DNA from: Arthrobacter sp. KBS0703 | Lineage (GTDB): Bacteria; Actinomycetota; Actinomycetes; Actinomycetales; Micrococcaceae | Assembly: GCF_002008315.2 (NCBI RefSeq) | Contig: NZ_MVDG02000001.1 | Span: forward strand, 3,348,001 to 3,412,000 | DNA length: 64,000 bases | Reading direction: 5' to 3' | Shown: piece by piece, positions 40,398-49,329 of the stretch | Layout of the letters: each line of letters starts with the position of its first letter | How positions within the stretch are numbered: the stretch's first letter is position 1 | The notes under the pieces: generated by a model | What the model saw: only the letters and a program-made list of their open reading frames with translations | Told to the model about the DNA's origin: nothing | Database searches by the model: none | Translations under genes and position numbers: made by a program

Positions 40398-41687
40398 TCA
40401 GTCGTTGATCAGATCGTTGACAACGATGGTCTGGTCCCGGTCCGGGCCCACGCCGATCGCCGAGAACCGCGTGCCGGAGAGCTTCTCGAGGGCCAGGACG
40501 TAGTTGCGGGCGTTCTCGGGCAGATCGGCCAGCGTGCGGGCTCCGGTGATGTCCTCGGTCCAGCCCTCGAAGTACTCGAAGATGGGCTTGGCGTGGTGGA
40601 ACTCGGTCTGGGTCATGGGCATTTCGTCGTGCCGGACGCCGTCGACGTCGTACGCGACGCACACCGGGATCTGCTCGATGCCCGTGAGGACGTCCAGCTT
40701 GGTGACGAAGTAGTCCGTGAAGCCGTTGACGCGGGAAGCGTGGCGGGCCAGGACGGCGTCGTACCAGCCGCAGCGACGCGGCCGGCCGGTGTTGACGCCG
40801 AACTCACCGCCGGTCTTCTGCAGGTAGATGCCCATCTCATCGAAGAGTTCGGTGGGGAACGGGCCGGCGCCCACACGCGTGGTGTAGGCCTTGATGATGC
40901 CGATGGAGCGCGAGATGCGGGTGGGGCCGATGCCGGAGCCCACGGAGGCGCCGCCGGCGGTCGGGTTGGAGGACGTCACGAACGGGTACGTGCCGTGGTC
41001 CACGTCCAGGAACGTGGCCTGGCCGCCCTCCATGAGCACCACCTTGCCCTCATCCAGGGCGGTGTTCAGCACCAGCGTGCTGTCGATGACCAGCGGGCGC
41101 AGCCGTTCCGCGAAGGAGAGGAAATAGTCGACGATCTCGTCCACAAGGATGCCGCGGCGGTTGTAGACCTTGACCAGGAGCTCGTTCTTCTGGCGCAGCG
41201 AGCCTTCCACCTTCTGGCGCAGGATGGATTCGTCAAAGACGTCCTGCACTCGGATGCCGAGGCGGGCCACCTTGTCCATGTACGCGGGGCCGATGCCGCG
41301 GCCGGTGGTGCCGATGGCACGGCTGCCAAGGAAACGCTCCGTGACCTTGTCCAGCACCTGGTGGTAGGGCGCCACGAGGTGGGCGTTCGCGGAGATGCGC
41401 AGCTTGGAGGTGTCCGCGCCGCGGGCTTCCAGGCCGTCGATCTCCTGGAACAGGGCCTCAAGGTTCACCACACAGCCGTTGCCGATGATCGGAACTGCGT
41501 TCGGGCTCAGGATGCCGGCAGGAAGGAGCTTAAGCTCATACTTCTCACCGCCCACGACGACGGTGTGTCCGGCGTTGTTGCCGCCGTTCGGCTTCACGAC
41601 GTAGTCGACGCGGCCGCCGAGCAGGTCAGTGGCCTTACCTTTGCCTTCGTCGCCCCATTGGGCTCCGACGATCACGATTGCTGGCAT
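40398..41687 (-). CDS. purA: Adenylosuccinate synthetase
   Basis: A 429-residue PurA, which makes adenylosuccinate from IMP, aspartate and GTP. Signatures: [20 protein letters not shown] (phosphate loop), [72 protein letters not shown] and the C-terminal [15 protein letters not shown] 41687 has GGGGAGG 5 nt upstream and matches the family N-terminus; the frame is open to 41858 without support. Cytosolic. Confidence 0.97.
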   Translation of the reverse strand: MPAIVIVGAQWGDEGKGKATDLLGGRVDYVVKPNGGNNAGHTVVVGGEKYELKLLPAGILSPNAVPIIGNGCVVNLEALFQEIDGLEARGADTSKLRISANAHLVAPYHQVLDKVTERFLGSRAIGTTGRGIGPAYMDKVARLGIRVQDVFDESILRQKVEGSLRQKNELLVKVYNRRGILVDEIVDYFLSFAERLRPLVIDSTLVLNTALDEGKVVLMEGGQATFLDVDHGTYPFVTSSNPTAGGASVGSGIGPTRISRSIGIIKAYTTRVGAGPFPTELFDEMGIYLQKTGGEFGVNTGRPRRCGWYDAVLARHASRVNGFTDYFVTKLDVLTGIEQIPVCVAYDVDGVRHDEMPMTQTEFHHAKPIFEYFEGWTEDITGARTLADLPENARNYVLALEKLSGTRFSAIGVGPDRDQTIVVNDLIND

Positions 41688-42086
41688 GGGATCCTCCCCC
41701 ATTCGTTCGGGCCGACTTCCGTTACATTCACCGGGGAGTTGCACCCCGGTGGCTGGCCGGAAGGCAGCGCCGTTCATGAGAATGCCCCGAATGTCAGCGA
41801 CCTCACTCTCGGCATCGGCCGATGGGCAAAGACGCAAGAGTTCCGGGGCTCTTACCACCCAAGTTTAGCCGATGGCCAGCGGATGTCTTGCTTTGGCCGT
41901 CCGCTGCGGCGCCTGTTTCGCCGGGAGGCAAGCGGTGCAGTGAGCGGTACATTTTGCGGGGCTTGCTAAACTGATAAGGATCGACCAGGAATCGATCCAC
42001 ACCACATTTTCAAACCGACCCGGACTTGGCGCGCCCGTTTCCGGTACGGCAGCGTGACCGATCCCCGCAGGAGACACAGCACTTAC
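41688..42086. other. Intergenic region between divergent purA and UDG genes
   Basis: About 400 bp without a supportable gene. It must contain the promoters of purA and the UDG-like gene; TAAACT at 41967-41972 is a possible -10 for the latter but without a clear -35. No riboswitch or strong hairpin was recognised. Confidence 0.5.
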
Positions 42087-42722
42087 ATGACAGCCTTGGC
42101 TACTGAATCTTTCCGTGAACAACTCCTGAGCCGCCGTTACGAACCCAATGTCGCCGCTGTTAATGAATTGTGCGACGCCCTGCAGGGCACCAAGCCGGGC
42201 ACCCAGGTTCCTTATGTCGACCCCATGCACGACGTCGACGAATGCCGCATCATCAGCCTCTACTCCAACATCGGCACCGCCTCCCCGTCGGGCTTCATCA
42301 CCCCGGGCGACGACGACGCCGCCACCCGCATGCTCGGTGTGCAGTGGAAGCTCGGCCTCCGGCCGGAGTTCATCATGCCCTGGAACGTGCACCCGTGGCA
42401 CACCGCCGGCGAACCGAACGGCAAGTTCACCCCTGACCAGATCTCCGCCGGCCTGAAGCCGCTGCTGAAGTTCCTGGCCCTGGTGCCGCGTGCCTCGGTG
42501 ATCGTCGCCCACGGCACGGAGGCCAACCGGCTCGCGGGCCTGCTGCTTAAGACCGAGGTCCCGCTACTTTGGCGCCGCGGCCTGAAGACCTACAAGGTCC
42601 GCTCCCTCAGCGGCCGCGCCTTCGCGGGAACGCCCGCGCGGCAGCAGCAGTACCTCGATGAAATGCACGTGGTATACGCCGACGCGATGGCCCGCACGGG
42701 CCTGGCCAAGGCCGCCAGCTAG
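42087..42722 (+). CDS. Uracil-DNA glycosylase-family protein
   Basis: A 211-residue UDG-fold protein: VPYVDPMHDVDECRIISLYS, ASPSGFITPGDDDAATRMLG, FIMPWNVHPWHTAGEPNG (motif near the usual N.hP core) and SVIVAHGTEANRLAGLLLKT. Actinobacterial members of this group are named UDG but their substrate range is not well defined. ATG 42087 is chosen, with AGGAG 12 nt upstream; ATG 42054 is possible. It is followed by a perfect terminator. Confidence 0.75.
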   Translation: MTALATESFREQLLSRRYEPNVAAVNELCDALQGTKPGTQVPYVDPMHDVDECRIISLYSNIGTASPSGFITPGDDDAATRMLGVQWKLGLRPEFIMPWNVHPWHTAGEPNGKFTPDQISAGLKPLLKFLALVPRASVIVAHGTEANRLAGLLLKTEVPLLWRRGLKTYKVRSLSGRAFAGTPARQQQYLDEMHVVYADAMARTGLAKAAS

Positions 42723-42743
42723 GTTTCTGAACCACCGGACACA

Positions 42744-42789
42744 ACGACGTCGGCCCCTCACCAGCAGGTGAGGGGCCGACGTCGTTTTT
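42744..42789. terminator. Rho-independent terminator
   Basis: ACGACGTCGGCCCCTCACC and its perfect complement form a 19-bp stem with an AGCA loop, followed by TTTTT (42785-42789). It ends the UDG-like gene and, as a hairpin, can also stop the converging DUF3151 gene. Confidence 0.85.
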
Positions 42790-42792
42790 GGT

Positions 42793-43224
42793 TCAGTTGA
42801 GGTTTTCGCCCTGGATGGCGGCCTTGGCCGCCGGATCCGAGTCGTTCAGGAACTTCTCGATGCGTTCCGTTTCCTCAGTCTCACCGATGGCCGCAGACGC
42901 GCTTCCGAGCCAGTACAGCGCCCGCAGGAAGCCGCGGTTGGGCTCGTGCTCCCACGGAATGGGACCCACTCCGCGCCAGCCGTTGCGGCGCAGCGAGTCA
43001 AGGCCGCGGTGGTAGCCCACCCGCGCGTAGGCGTAGGCCTCAATGGTGCGCCCCTCCGCCCACGCTTCCTTGGCGAGCACGGCCCACAACTGCGACGACG
43101 TGGGGTGTTTGGCCACGAGGTCCAGTGCTTCCTGGCCCGCGTCCAGCTGCGCGGAGACCTCGGTCTCGGCAGGCAGGAGCGTGGGCTCGGGGCCCATCAG
43201 GTTCTTGCGGAACTCGTCAGACAC
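42793..43224 (-). CDS. DUF3151 protein
   Basis: A 143-residue cytosolic helical protein: EFRKNLMGPEPTLLPAETE, AQLDAGQEALDLVAKHPTSS, LWAVLAKEAWAEGRTIEAYA, YARVGYHRGLDSLRRNGWRG and ALYWLGSASAAIGETEETER. TPR-like helices are visible. DUF3151 is an actinobacterial family commonly beside fba, as here. Role unknown. The start lies 2 nt from the fba stop, so the two share a transcript. Confidence 0.9.
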   Translation of the reverse strand: MSDEFRKNLMGPEPTLLPAETEVSAQLDAGQEALDLVAKHPTSSQLWAVLAKEAWAEGRTIEAYAYARVGYHRGLDSLRRNGWRGVGPIPWEHEPNRGFLRALYWLGSASAAIGETEETERIEKFLNDSDPAAKAAIQGENLN

Positions 43225-43226
43225 GG

Positions 43227-44246
43227 TTAGAACGTCTTTCCGGCCGAACCGAGCTGCTGGGTGGCTTCAACAACACGGGCGGCGAGGCCGGCCTCGGCGG
43301 AAGCGCCCCATACGCGGGGATCGTAGGTCTTCTTGTTGCCCACTTCGCCGTCCACCTTGAGCACTCCGTCGTAGTTCTTGAACATGTGGTCGGCCACGGG
43401 ACGCGTGTAGGCGTACTGGGTGTCCGTGTCGATGTTCATCTTGATGGTGCCGTAGGAAACGGCGTCGGCGATTTCCTGGTCGGAAGAGCCGGAGCCGCCG
43501 TGGAACACGAGGTCGAACGGGTTGTCCTTGCCGATCTTGGCTCCCACCTGGGCCTGGATGTCCTTGAGGATCTCCGGGCGCAGCTTCACGCCGCCCGGCT
43601 TGTACACGCCGTGCACGTTGCCGAAGGTGAGCGCGGTGATGTAGCGGCCGTTCTCGCCGGCACCCAGGGCGTCGATGGTGGCCAGGGCGTCTTCCACGGT
43701 GGTGTAGAGCTTCTCGTTGATCTCGTGCTCGACGCCGTCTTCCTCGCCGCCGACGGTGCCGATCTCGACCTCGAGGATCATCTTGGCTGCAGCGGTGCGC
43801 GTCAGCAGTTCACGGGCGATGCGCAGGTTCTCCTGCAGCGTCTCGGCGGAACCGTCCCACATGTGGGAGTTGAAGAGCGGGTTGCGGCCGGCCTTGACCT
43901 CGGCCTCGGAGGCTGCCAGCAGCGGGAGGACGAAGCCGTCCAGCTTGTCCTTGGGGCAGTGGTCGGTGTGCAGCGCGATGTTGACACCGTAGTTCTTGGC
44001 CACCTCGCGGGCGAATGCGGCGAAGCCCAGGGAGCCGGCAACCATGTCCTTGGTGGAGGCGCCGGACCAGTAGGCGGCACCGCCGGTGGAGACTTGGACG
44101 ATGCCGTCGGACTCGGCCTCGGCGAAGCCGCGCAGGGCGGCGTTCAGGGTCTGGGAAGAGGTGACGTTGACCGCCGGGAATGCGAAGCCGCCCGCCTTTG
44201 CGCGGTCGATCATCTCGGAGTAGATCTCGGGGGTTGCAATGGGCAT
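43227..44246 (-). CDS. fba: Class II fructose-bisphosphate aldolase
   Basis: A 339-residue zinc aldolase interconverting fructose-1,6-bisphosphate with DHAP and glyceraldehyde-3-phosphate. Signatures: MPIATPEIYSEMIDRAKAGG, FAFPAVNVTSSQTLNAALRG, ALHTDHCPKDKLDGFVLPLL (zinc His and catalytic Asp), LEVEIGTVGGEEDGVEHEIN, FGNVHGVYKPGGVKL and DLVFHGGSGSSDQEIADAV. ATG 44246 has TAGGAGT upstream. The promoter region is cut by an adapter artefact at 44279. Confidence 0.97.
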   Translation of the reverse strand: MPIATPEIYSEMIDRAKAGGFAFPAVNVTSSQTLNAALRGFAEAESDGIVQVSTGGAAYWSGASTKDMVAGSLGFAAFAREVAKNYGVNIALHTDHCPKDKLDGFVLPLLAASEAEVKAGRNPLFNSHMWDGSAETLQENLRIARELLTRTAAAKMILEVEIGTVGGEEDGVEHEINEKLYTTVEDALATIDALGAGENGRYITALTFGNVHGVYKPGGVKLRPEILKDIQAQVGAKIGKDNPFDLVFHGGSGSSDQEIADAVSYGTIKMNIDTDTQYAYTRPVADHMFKNYDGVLKVDGEVGNKKTYDPRVWGASAEAGLAARVVEATQQLGSAGKTF

Positions 44247-44278
44247 GCTGACTCCTAAAGTGAATTTCGTCTGCGGGT

Positions 44279-44315
44279 TGTCTCTTATACACATCTAGAT
44301 GTGTATAAGAGACAG
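44279..44315. other. Nextera/Tn5 adapter artefact upstream of fba
   Basis: TGTCTCTTATACACATCT plus the full reverse complement (37 bp, first C lost) lies between fba and the RNA methyltransferase gene. Native sequence of unknown length is lost here, including part of the fba promoter. Confidence 0.96.
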
Positions 44316-44399
44316 ATCCTAGCCAGTTCTGCGCCGGGGCAGTGTTTCGGGTCACGCGGCCGGGTAACACTTTGTTCCGGTCCGGCGAACGGGCCGCGG

Positions 44400-45074
44400 C
44401 TATACGTGCTGGCTGAAGACGTGGCGCCGCACCCACGCGTGCATGGCAATCGCCGCCGCCGAGCCTGCGTTGATGGAGCGCGTGGAGCCGAACTGTTCGA
44501 TCGACAACGTGGCCTCGGCGGCTTCATGCACCTCCGGGGTCAGTCCCGGGCCTTCCTGCCCGAAGACCAGCACGCACTTCCGCGGCAGTTCATACGTCTC
44601 CAGCGGCACCGAGTCCGGGAAGATGTCGATCCCGATGATCGCCAGCCCCTCCCCCTGCGCCCAGGCGACGAAGTCCTCCACGGTGGGGTGGTGGCGGACG
44701 TGCTGGTAGCGGTCGGTGACCATTGCCCCGCGGCGGTTCCACCGTCGTCGTCCGATGATGTGCACCTCTTTGGCTAGGAAGGCATTGGCGGTGCGCACCA
44801 CGGTGCCGATGTTGAGGTCGTGCTGCCAGTTTTCGATGGCGATGTGGAAGTCGTGGCGCTTGGAATCGAGGTCCGCCACGATCGCCTCGTGCTTCCAGTA
44901 GCGGTATTTGTCCACTACGTTCCGCCGGTCTCCGTCCGAGAGGAGGTCCGGGTCCCAGTGGTCGCCTTGCGGCCACTCGCCTTCCCAGGGCCCGACGCCG
45001 ACCTCCGGCTTTGGCTCCGGCGTTTCCTCTGCGGCTGGTTGGGGTTCTGCTGGGGTCCCGGGCGTTTGAGTCAC
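44400..45074 (-). CDS. SpoU/TrmH-family RNA 2'-O-methyltransferase
   Basis: A 224-residue SPOUT methyltransferase. Motif 1 is NIGTVVRTANAFLAKEVHII, motif 2 is CVLVFGQEGPGLTPEV and motif 3 is STRSINAGSAAAIAMHAWVR, which form the SAM-binding trefoil knot. The N-terminal ~50 residues are a polar Pro/Glu-rich extension. It methylates a ribose of tRNA or rRNA; the target is not set by sequence. Divergent from the HAD-IIA gene. Confidence 0.9.
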   Translation of the reverse strand: MTQTPGTPAEPQPAAEETPEPKPEVGVGPWEGEWPQGDHWDPDLLSDGDRRNVVDKYRYWKHEAIVADLDSKRHDFHIAIENWQHDLNIGTVVRTANAFLAKEVHIIGRRRWNRRGAMVTDRYQHVRHHPTVEDFVAWAQGEGLAIIGIDIFPDSVPLETYELPRKCVLVFGQEGPGLTPEVHEAAEATLSIEQFGSTRSINAGSAAAIAMHAWVRRHVFSQHV

Positions 45075-45126
45075 CCCTCAACACTAGACTGGGCTCCGGA
45101 AGCAATCATCACCGGCGGAGGCAAAC

Positions 45127-45957
45127 GTGGCAAAAGCGGATCAGGTCAAGGGAAACGCTGCGGTATATCGCAGCGGCCAGGACATCGAGTGCTGGCTGAC
45201 CGATATGGACGGTGTGCTGGTGCACGAAAACCAGCCGGTCCCGGGAGCGGCCGAGCTGATCCAGCGCTGGGTGGACACGTCCAAGCGGTTCCTGGTGCTG
45301 ACCAACAACTCCATCTTCACTCCACGGGACCTCGCCGCGAGGCTGCGTGCTTCCGGACTGGAGATCCCGGAGGAGAACATCTGGACCTCGGCCCTGGCCA
45401 CGGCGCAGTTCCTGAAGGACCAGGTGCAGGGCTCCGACTCCGGCAACCGCGCGTACACCATCGGAGAAGCGGGACTCACGACGGCGCTGCACGAGGCCGG
45501 CTTCATCCTCACCGACCAGAATCCCGACTTCGTGGTGCTTGGCGAGACGCGCACGTACTCCTTCGAGGCGATCACCATGGCGATCCGGCTGATCCTGGCG
45601 GGGGCGCGTTTCATTGCCACCAACCCCGACGCCACCGGCCCCTCCAAGGAGGGGCCCATGCCGGCCACCGGCGCCATCGCCGCCCTGATCTCCAAGGCGA
45701 CCGGCCGCGAACCGTACATCGTGGGGAAGCCGAATCCCATGATGTTCCGTTCAGCCATGAACCAGATCGATGCCCACTCCGAAACCACGGCCATGATCGG
45801 CGACCGCATGGACACGGACATCATCGCCGGCATGGAGGCGGGGCTGCACACGGTGCTGGTGCTCACCGGAATCACGCAGCGCGAGGACATCGCAGCCTAC
45901 CCGTTCCGCCCCAACCAGGTGCTGAACTCCGTGGCGGATCTCAAGAACCAGATCTGA
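45127..45957 (+). CDS. HAD-IIA hydrolase (NagD-like phosphatase)
   Basis: A 276-residue HAD subfamily IIA phosphatase: CWLTDMDGVLVHENQPVPGA (motif I), FLVLTNNSIFTPRDLAARLR (motif II with the TNNS signature), and IVGKPNPMMFRSAMNQI with AMIGDRMDTDIIAGMEAGLH (motifs III and IV). The C2 cap is of NagD type, and relatives hydrolyse nucleoside monophosphates or sugar phosphates. GTG 45127 has CGGAGG about 6 nt upstream. Cytosolic. Confidence 0.92.
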   Translation: MAKADQVKGNAAVYRSGQDIECWLTDMDGVLVHENQPVPGAAELIQRWVDTSKRFLVLTNNSIFTPRDLAARLRASGLEIPEENIWTSALATAQFLKDQVQGSDSGNRAYTIGEAGLTTALHEAGFILTDQNPDFVVLGETRTYSFEAITMAIRLILAGARFIATNPDATGPSKEGPMPATGAIAALISKATGREPYIVGKPNPMMFRSAMNQIDAHSETTAMIGDRMDTDIIAGMEAGLHTVLVLTGITQREDIAAYPFRPNQVLNSVADLKNQI

Positions 45958-46001
45958 CGGGAACCGGCCGTAAGGTCGTGGCCGGGTTCGGGGCCGGCGG
46001 C

Positions 46002-47051
46002 CTAGAACGGCGTCATTTTCCGCCCGCCGGACGGCAGCGGGAAGATCTCGTCCTGCAATGCCGCCAGGATGGGCCGGTAGACGAACGGATTCCAGCCCGG
46101 GCTGGCGTGGGCGGGCAACGCTCCGTCCGTCTGACGGTCCGAGGACACCATGTTGTCGGCGAACGTCCGGGCCCAGGACTGGCGGGCGGTCTGGTAATTG
46201 ACGGTCTGGTCCCGGGGGTTTCCGATGTAAGCCATCTTGGTCGTCCCGATCCGGCCCGCAAACCGGGTGGCGTCGAAGTGGTAGATGTAGGCCGACTCGG
46301 ACTGGATCAGCACGCTGGACGGGGCAATCGGCGACAGCTGCTCCAGTGTTTGATCCAGGATCTGCCGCCACGTGCGCTCGTCCTTGTGCACCACACGCTC
46401 CCCCAACTCGTAGCTTCCGCGCAGCACGGACGGGATCCGGAAGCCGCTTTCGTACAGGAACACCACGCCGTCGAACCAGCTCTGGTCGAGGACGTCGTAC
46501 TTGCTGTAGGGGCTGGAGTCGAGCACGATCAGCTCCACCTCGGCGCCGTGGAGTTCGAGCAGCCGGGCCGCCACCTGGGTCGCGACCATGCCGCCGAAGC
46601 TGTGCCCGTAGAAGTAGAGCTTGGTGAGCTTGTTGGCCCGGACGTGCTCGATCACGGCGATGACCAGCTGGTCGATGTCCAGGCCAAGGTTGGAATAGCC
46701 CACGGCCGCCAGCTGCCCGCGCTGGCGCAGCGTTCCGCGCAGCGAGTTCAGGATCCACTGGGCTTCTTCCCAGCTGGTCTTGTAGCCCGGGAACAGGATC
46801 CAGCTGGCATTCGGGAAGTAGCTCTTCGCGAAGTCGTCCTCCACCACCAGGATCTTGTTGACCTGGCGCTCCTCCTGGACCTGCCGGGTCAGCAGCATGT
46901 CAGCTGCCAGCACGGACGAAGCGCCCGCCCCGGCGAGGAATGTCCGCCGTGAGAACCGCTTCAGCTCCGCGGCACGCCGGAGCAGCCGGGCTGCGTCTGC
47001 GCCCGGCCGCTTCCCCTGACCCGCCTGACCAGCGGCTCCTTCGTATGGCAC
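46002..47051 (-). CDS. Tat-exported alpha/beta hydrolase-like protein
   Basis: A 349-residue protein. The N-terminal twin-arginine signal is RFSRRTFLAGAGASSVLAA (about residues 32-50). The alpha/beta-hydrolase core follows, with ILFPGYKTSWEEAQWIL (oxyanion region) and the nucleophile elbow FYGHSFGGMVATQVAARL; the catalytic His is probably in the C-terminal third. Secreted folded, possibly with a cofactor. Substrate not predictable. A long N-terminus precedes the Tat motif, so the start may be later. Confidence 0.8.
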   Translation of the reverse strand: MPYEGAAGQAGQGKRPGADAARLLRRAAELKRFSRRTFLAGAGASSVLAADMLLTRQVQEERQVNKILVVEDDFAKSYFPNASWILFPGYKTSWEEAQWILNSLRGTLRQRGQLAAVGYSNLGLDIDQLVIAVIEHVRANKLTKLYFYGHSFGGMVATQVAARLLELHGAEVELIVLDSSPYSKYDVLDQSWFDGVVFLYESGFRIPSVLRGSYELGERVVHKDERTWRQILDQTLEQLSPIAPSSVLIQSESAYIYHFDATRFAGRIGTTKMAYIGNPRDQTVNYQTARQSWARTFADNMVSSDRQTDGALPAHASPGWNPFVYRPILAALQDEIFPLPSGGRKMTPF

Positions 47052-47151
47052 TGAACTACCCTAGGCACACTTCAAACCCCACGCACAGCTCAGGCCGCAG
47101 CCACGGCTCACCGGCCCCGGCAAGCTGGCGACCGCAAGTTGAGGCTCCCGG

Positions 47152-47724
47152 TCAGTTGCTCGGGGCATGCTTCTCAGCCGGTTCGGCCGGCTCGGCCAGT
47201 TCCCGGCGGGCGATCTCCTCGACGATTGCGTCGTAGCGGGCCAGCAGTTCCTGCCCGGAATGCCCGGCTGGATCGTCCAGCAACCCGAAGACCGAGTCGC
47301 TCGCAGCCAGCAGCTCGTCACGGGAATAGTCGGATAGCGGGCGGAGCCCGGCGTCCTCCAGCGCTTCGGACAGCTCTGACGGGTTCGTCAGGGCGGTGAA
47401 GTCAGGGCGGGATTCCGCCACGGCGTGGTCGCGCGTGGACATGACCTCAAGGAACACCCCTGGTGCGCCTGCCACGGGCACCTGCCGCGCGCCGGCGTCG
47501 AGGGCGTTGAGATCGAATCGGAGACCGGCGAGGGCGACTGACTCCACGAACGCTGCGTGAGAAAGATCCACGGTGATGGGCGAAGAGATGCCCATCCGGC
47601 GGACGCGCTGGATTTGGTGCATCAGCTCCGGGCGGGACGCCTGGGTGAGGCTTCCCCGGATATCGATCCGAGCGGTACCGGCGGCGTCGTCGATCTTAAT
47701 GAGGGGATTGAGTTGGTTGTCCAT
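47152..47724 (-). CDS. STAS-domain (anti-anti-sigma-like) protein
   Basis: A 190-residue protein. The N-terminal STAS fold includes AGTARIDIRGSLTQASRPEL, PITVDLSHAAFVESVALAGL and GARQVPVAGAPGVFLEV; in anti-anti-sigma factors a Ser is phosphorylated where VESVAL occurs here. A ~90-residue helical C-terminal extension follows (LSDYSRDELLAASDSVFGLL, AEPAEPAEKHA). ATG 47724 has TTGGAG 5-6 nt upstream. Next to the GAF-ANTAR gene in the same direction, pointing to a signalling pair. Confidence 0.85.
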   Translation of the reverse strand: MDNQLNPLIKIDDAAGTARIDIRGSLTQASRPELMHQIQRVRRMGISSPITVDLSHAAFVESVALAGLRFDLNALDAGARQVPVAGAPGVFLEVMSTRDHAVAESRPDFTALTNPSELSEALEDAGLRPLSDYSRDELLAASDSVFGLLDDPAGHSGQELLARYDAIVEEIARRELAEPAEPAEKHAPSN

Positions 47725-47829
47725 AGGTACTCCAAAAGGGGTGTCTATGGCCGACGGCTCAACCTCGGACAGCCTATCCCGGGCAGTGCCGCCGCACAAG
47801 CAACCGTCAACAGGCAGCCGGCAACCGGG

Positions 47830-48588
47830 CTAGCCCGCCTGAACTTTCCCGGGCTCCTCGAAGTGGGTGCGGGCCTCCGCGCCTCCCACCGAATTCACCA
47901 GCGACGCGGCGATGTCGCGAAGCTTCACGTTGCTGTGGCTCGAAGCATCGGTGAGGATGCGGACGGCCGTCTCCTGGCTGCACCGGTTCTGCGCCATGAC
48001 GATGCCGACGGCGATGTCGATGACGGTCCGCGATTCCAACGTCGCACGGAGGTTGGTAGCGCTGTCCGTGTGCAGTGAAAACCTGACCGCCAGGCGCAGG
48101 GCCTGGGAGATCTCCCGGGTGTACCCGCGGGCGCGGGCCGCGGAAACGTCGTTGAACTTGTGGGGCACGTCGGAGTAGAGGTTGAGCGCGGCCTTCGCGT
48201 CCCCCTGCAGATTGAACGGAAGCGACAACACCGAACGCAGCCCGTGCGAAGCGACCGCGTTGGCGTAATCCGGGCCCCAGCGGTCTTCTTCGAAGAGATC
48301 CGGAACGTGAACTTCCCGTTCTTCCTCCGCAGCCGTCAGGCACGGCCCCTGGGACAGCGAATACTGGATTTCATCCACCTCGCGGGCGGAGTCGCTGCTC
48401 CAGCCGATCGTCGCCGCCTTGCGGTCCCTCAGCAGCGTGATGCCGCAGAGGGCGTCGTCACCGTCCCCCGCCACCTGGCGCGCCGAGTACCGCGCCAGCT
48501 CGTTGAGGAAGTCCTCAAAATCGGCGCTCTCCAGAATGAGGTTCTGGATTTGCTCAACACTGCTCAGGGCTTGATCCGACGGGCGCAT
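47830..48588 (-). CDS. GAF-ANTAR RNA-binding antiterminator-type regulator
   Basis: A 252-residue regulator. The GAF sensor domain covers about residues 20-160 (VAGDGDDALCGITLLRDRKA, SQGPCLTAAEEEREVHVPDL, VLSLPFNLQGDAKAALNLYS), and the C-terminal ANTAR domain is RTVIDIAVGIVMAQNRCSQE, TAVRILTDASSHSNVKLRDI and AASLVNS. ANTAR proteins bind paired hexaloop RNA hairpins and prevent termination. ATG 48588 follows TTGGAG by about 9 nt. The ligand of the GAF domain is unknown. Confidence 0.92.
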   Translation of the reverse strand: MRPSDQALSSVEQIQNLILESADFEDFLNELARYSARQVAGDGDDALCGITLLRDRKAATIGWSSDSAREVDEIQYSLSQGPCLTAAEEEREVHVPDLFEEDRWGPDYANAVASHGLRSVLSLPFNLQGDAKAALNLYSDVPHKFNDVSAARARGYTREISQALRLAVRFSLHTDSATNLRATLESRTVIDIAVGIVMAQNRCSQETAVRILTDASSHSNVKLRDIAASLVNSVGGAEARTHFEEPGKVQAG

Positions 48589-48671
48589 GACGGGGTACTC
48601 CAAGTGAAGGGACTTCCGGGGTACGGAAATACTAGGCCACCCGGAGTGTGCCGTCCACCAGGGGAGGCCGG

Positions 48672-49253
48672 TCAGCTCAGTCCGAGCTCGTCCTTGCCGA
48701 AGGCGAACAGGTACGGCACGCCGGTTTCGGCTTCGATCTTTTCCTTGGCTCCGGTGTCGCGGTCGACGATCACGGCAACGGCCACGACGTTGCCGCCGGC
48801 CTTCCGAACGCCCTCGACGGCGGTCAGGGCAGAGCCGCCGGTGGTGGACGTATCCTCCAGGACCAGAACCTTGCGTCCTTCCACGGACGGCCCTTCGACC
48901 TGCCGGCCCATGCCATAGGACTTCTGGGCCTTCCGGACCACGAACGCGTCCACCGTGCGGCCCGCGTCAGTGGCGGCGTGCATGACAGCGGTGCCGACGG
49001 GGTCTGCCCCCATCGTGAGGCCGCCTGCGCACTCAAAGTCGATGCCGGCGTCGTCAATCAGTGACAGCATGACCTGCCCCACGAGCCTGGAGGCCTCGTG
49101 GTGAAGGGTGATGCGGCGCAGGTCAATGTAGTAGTCGGCCTCGGCTCCGCTGGACAGGATGACCTTGCCGCGGACCACGGCGAGCTCCTTGATGAGTTCC
49201 AGCAGGCGGGCACGGGCAGCAGTGTCGGATGCAGAGTCCGGGGTGGCAGTCAT
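48672..49253 (-). CDS. pyrE: Orotate phosphoribosyltransferase
   Basis: A 193-residue PyrE, which makes orotidine-5'-phosphate from orotate and PRPP. Signatures: ELAVVRGKVILSSGAEADYY, GGLTMGADPVGTAVMHAATD, DAFVVRKAQKSYGMGRQVEG and the PRPP loop VLVLEDTSTTGGSALTAVEG. Cytosolic dimer in the family. It stands apart from other pyr genes here. Confidence 0.95.
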   Translation of the reverse strand: MTATPDSASDTAARARLLELIKELAVVRGKVILSSGAEADYYIDLRRITLHHEASRLVGQVMLSLIDDAGIDFECAGGLTMGADPVGTAVMHAATDAGRTVDAFVVRKAQKSYGMGRQVEGPSVEGRKVLVLEDTSTTGGSALTAVEGVRKAGGNVVAVAVIVDRDTGAKEKIEAETGVPYLFAFGKDELGLS

Positions 49254-49329
49254 GGGTCCAAGTTTAGTGCGTGGCGGATTTGTGACGGACCGGCGGTCTG
49301 GCTGCCCGCGGGGTCAGGCCGGAGACACG

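Noticed and set aside
47152..48588. Full stressosome or sigma-B partner-switch module
   Set aside because: STAS and GAF-ANTAR proteins are present but no RsbW-type kinase or sigma factor is adjacent.
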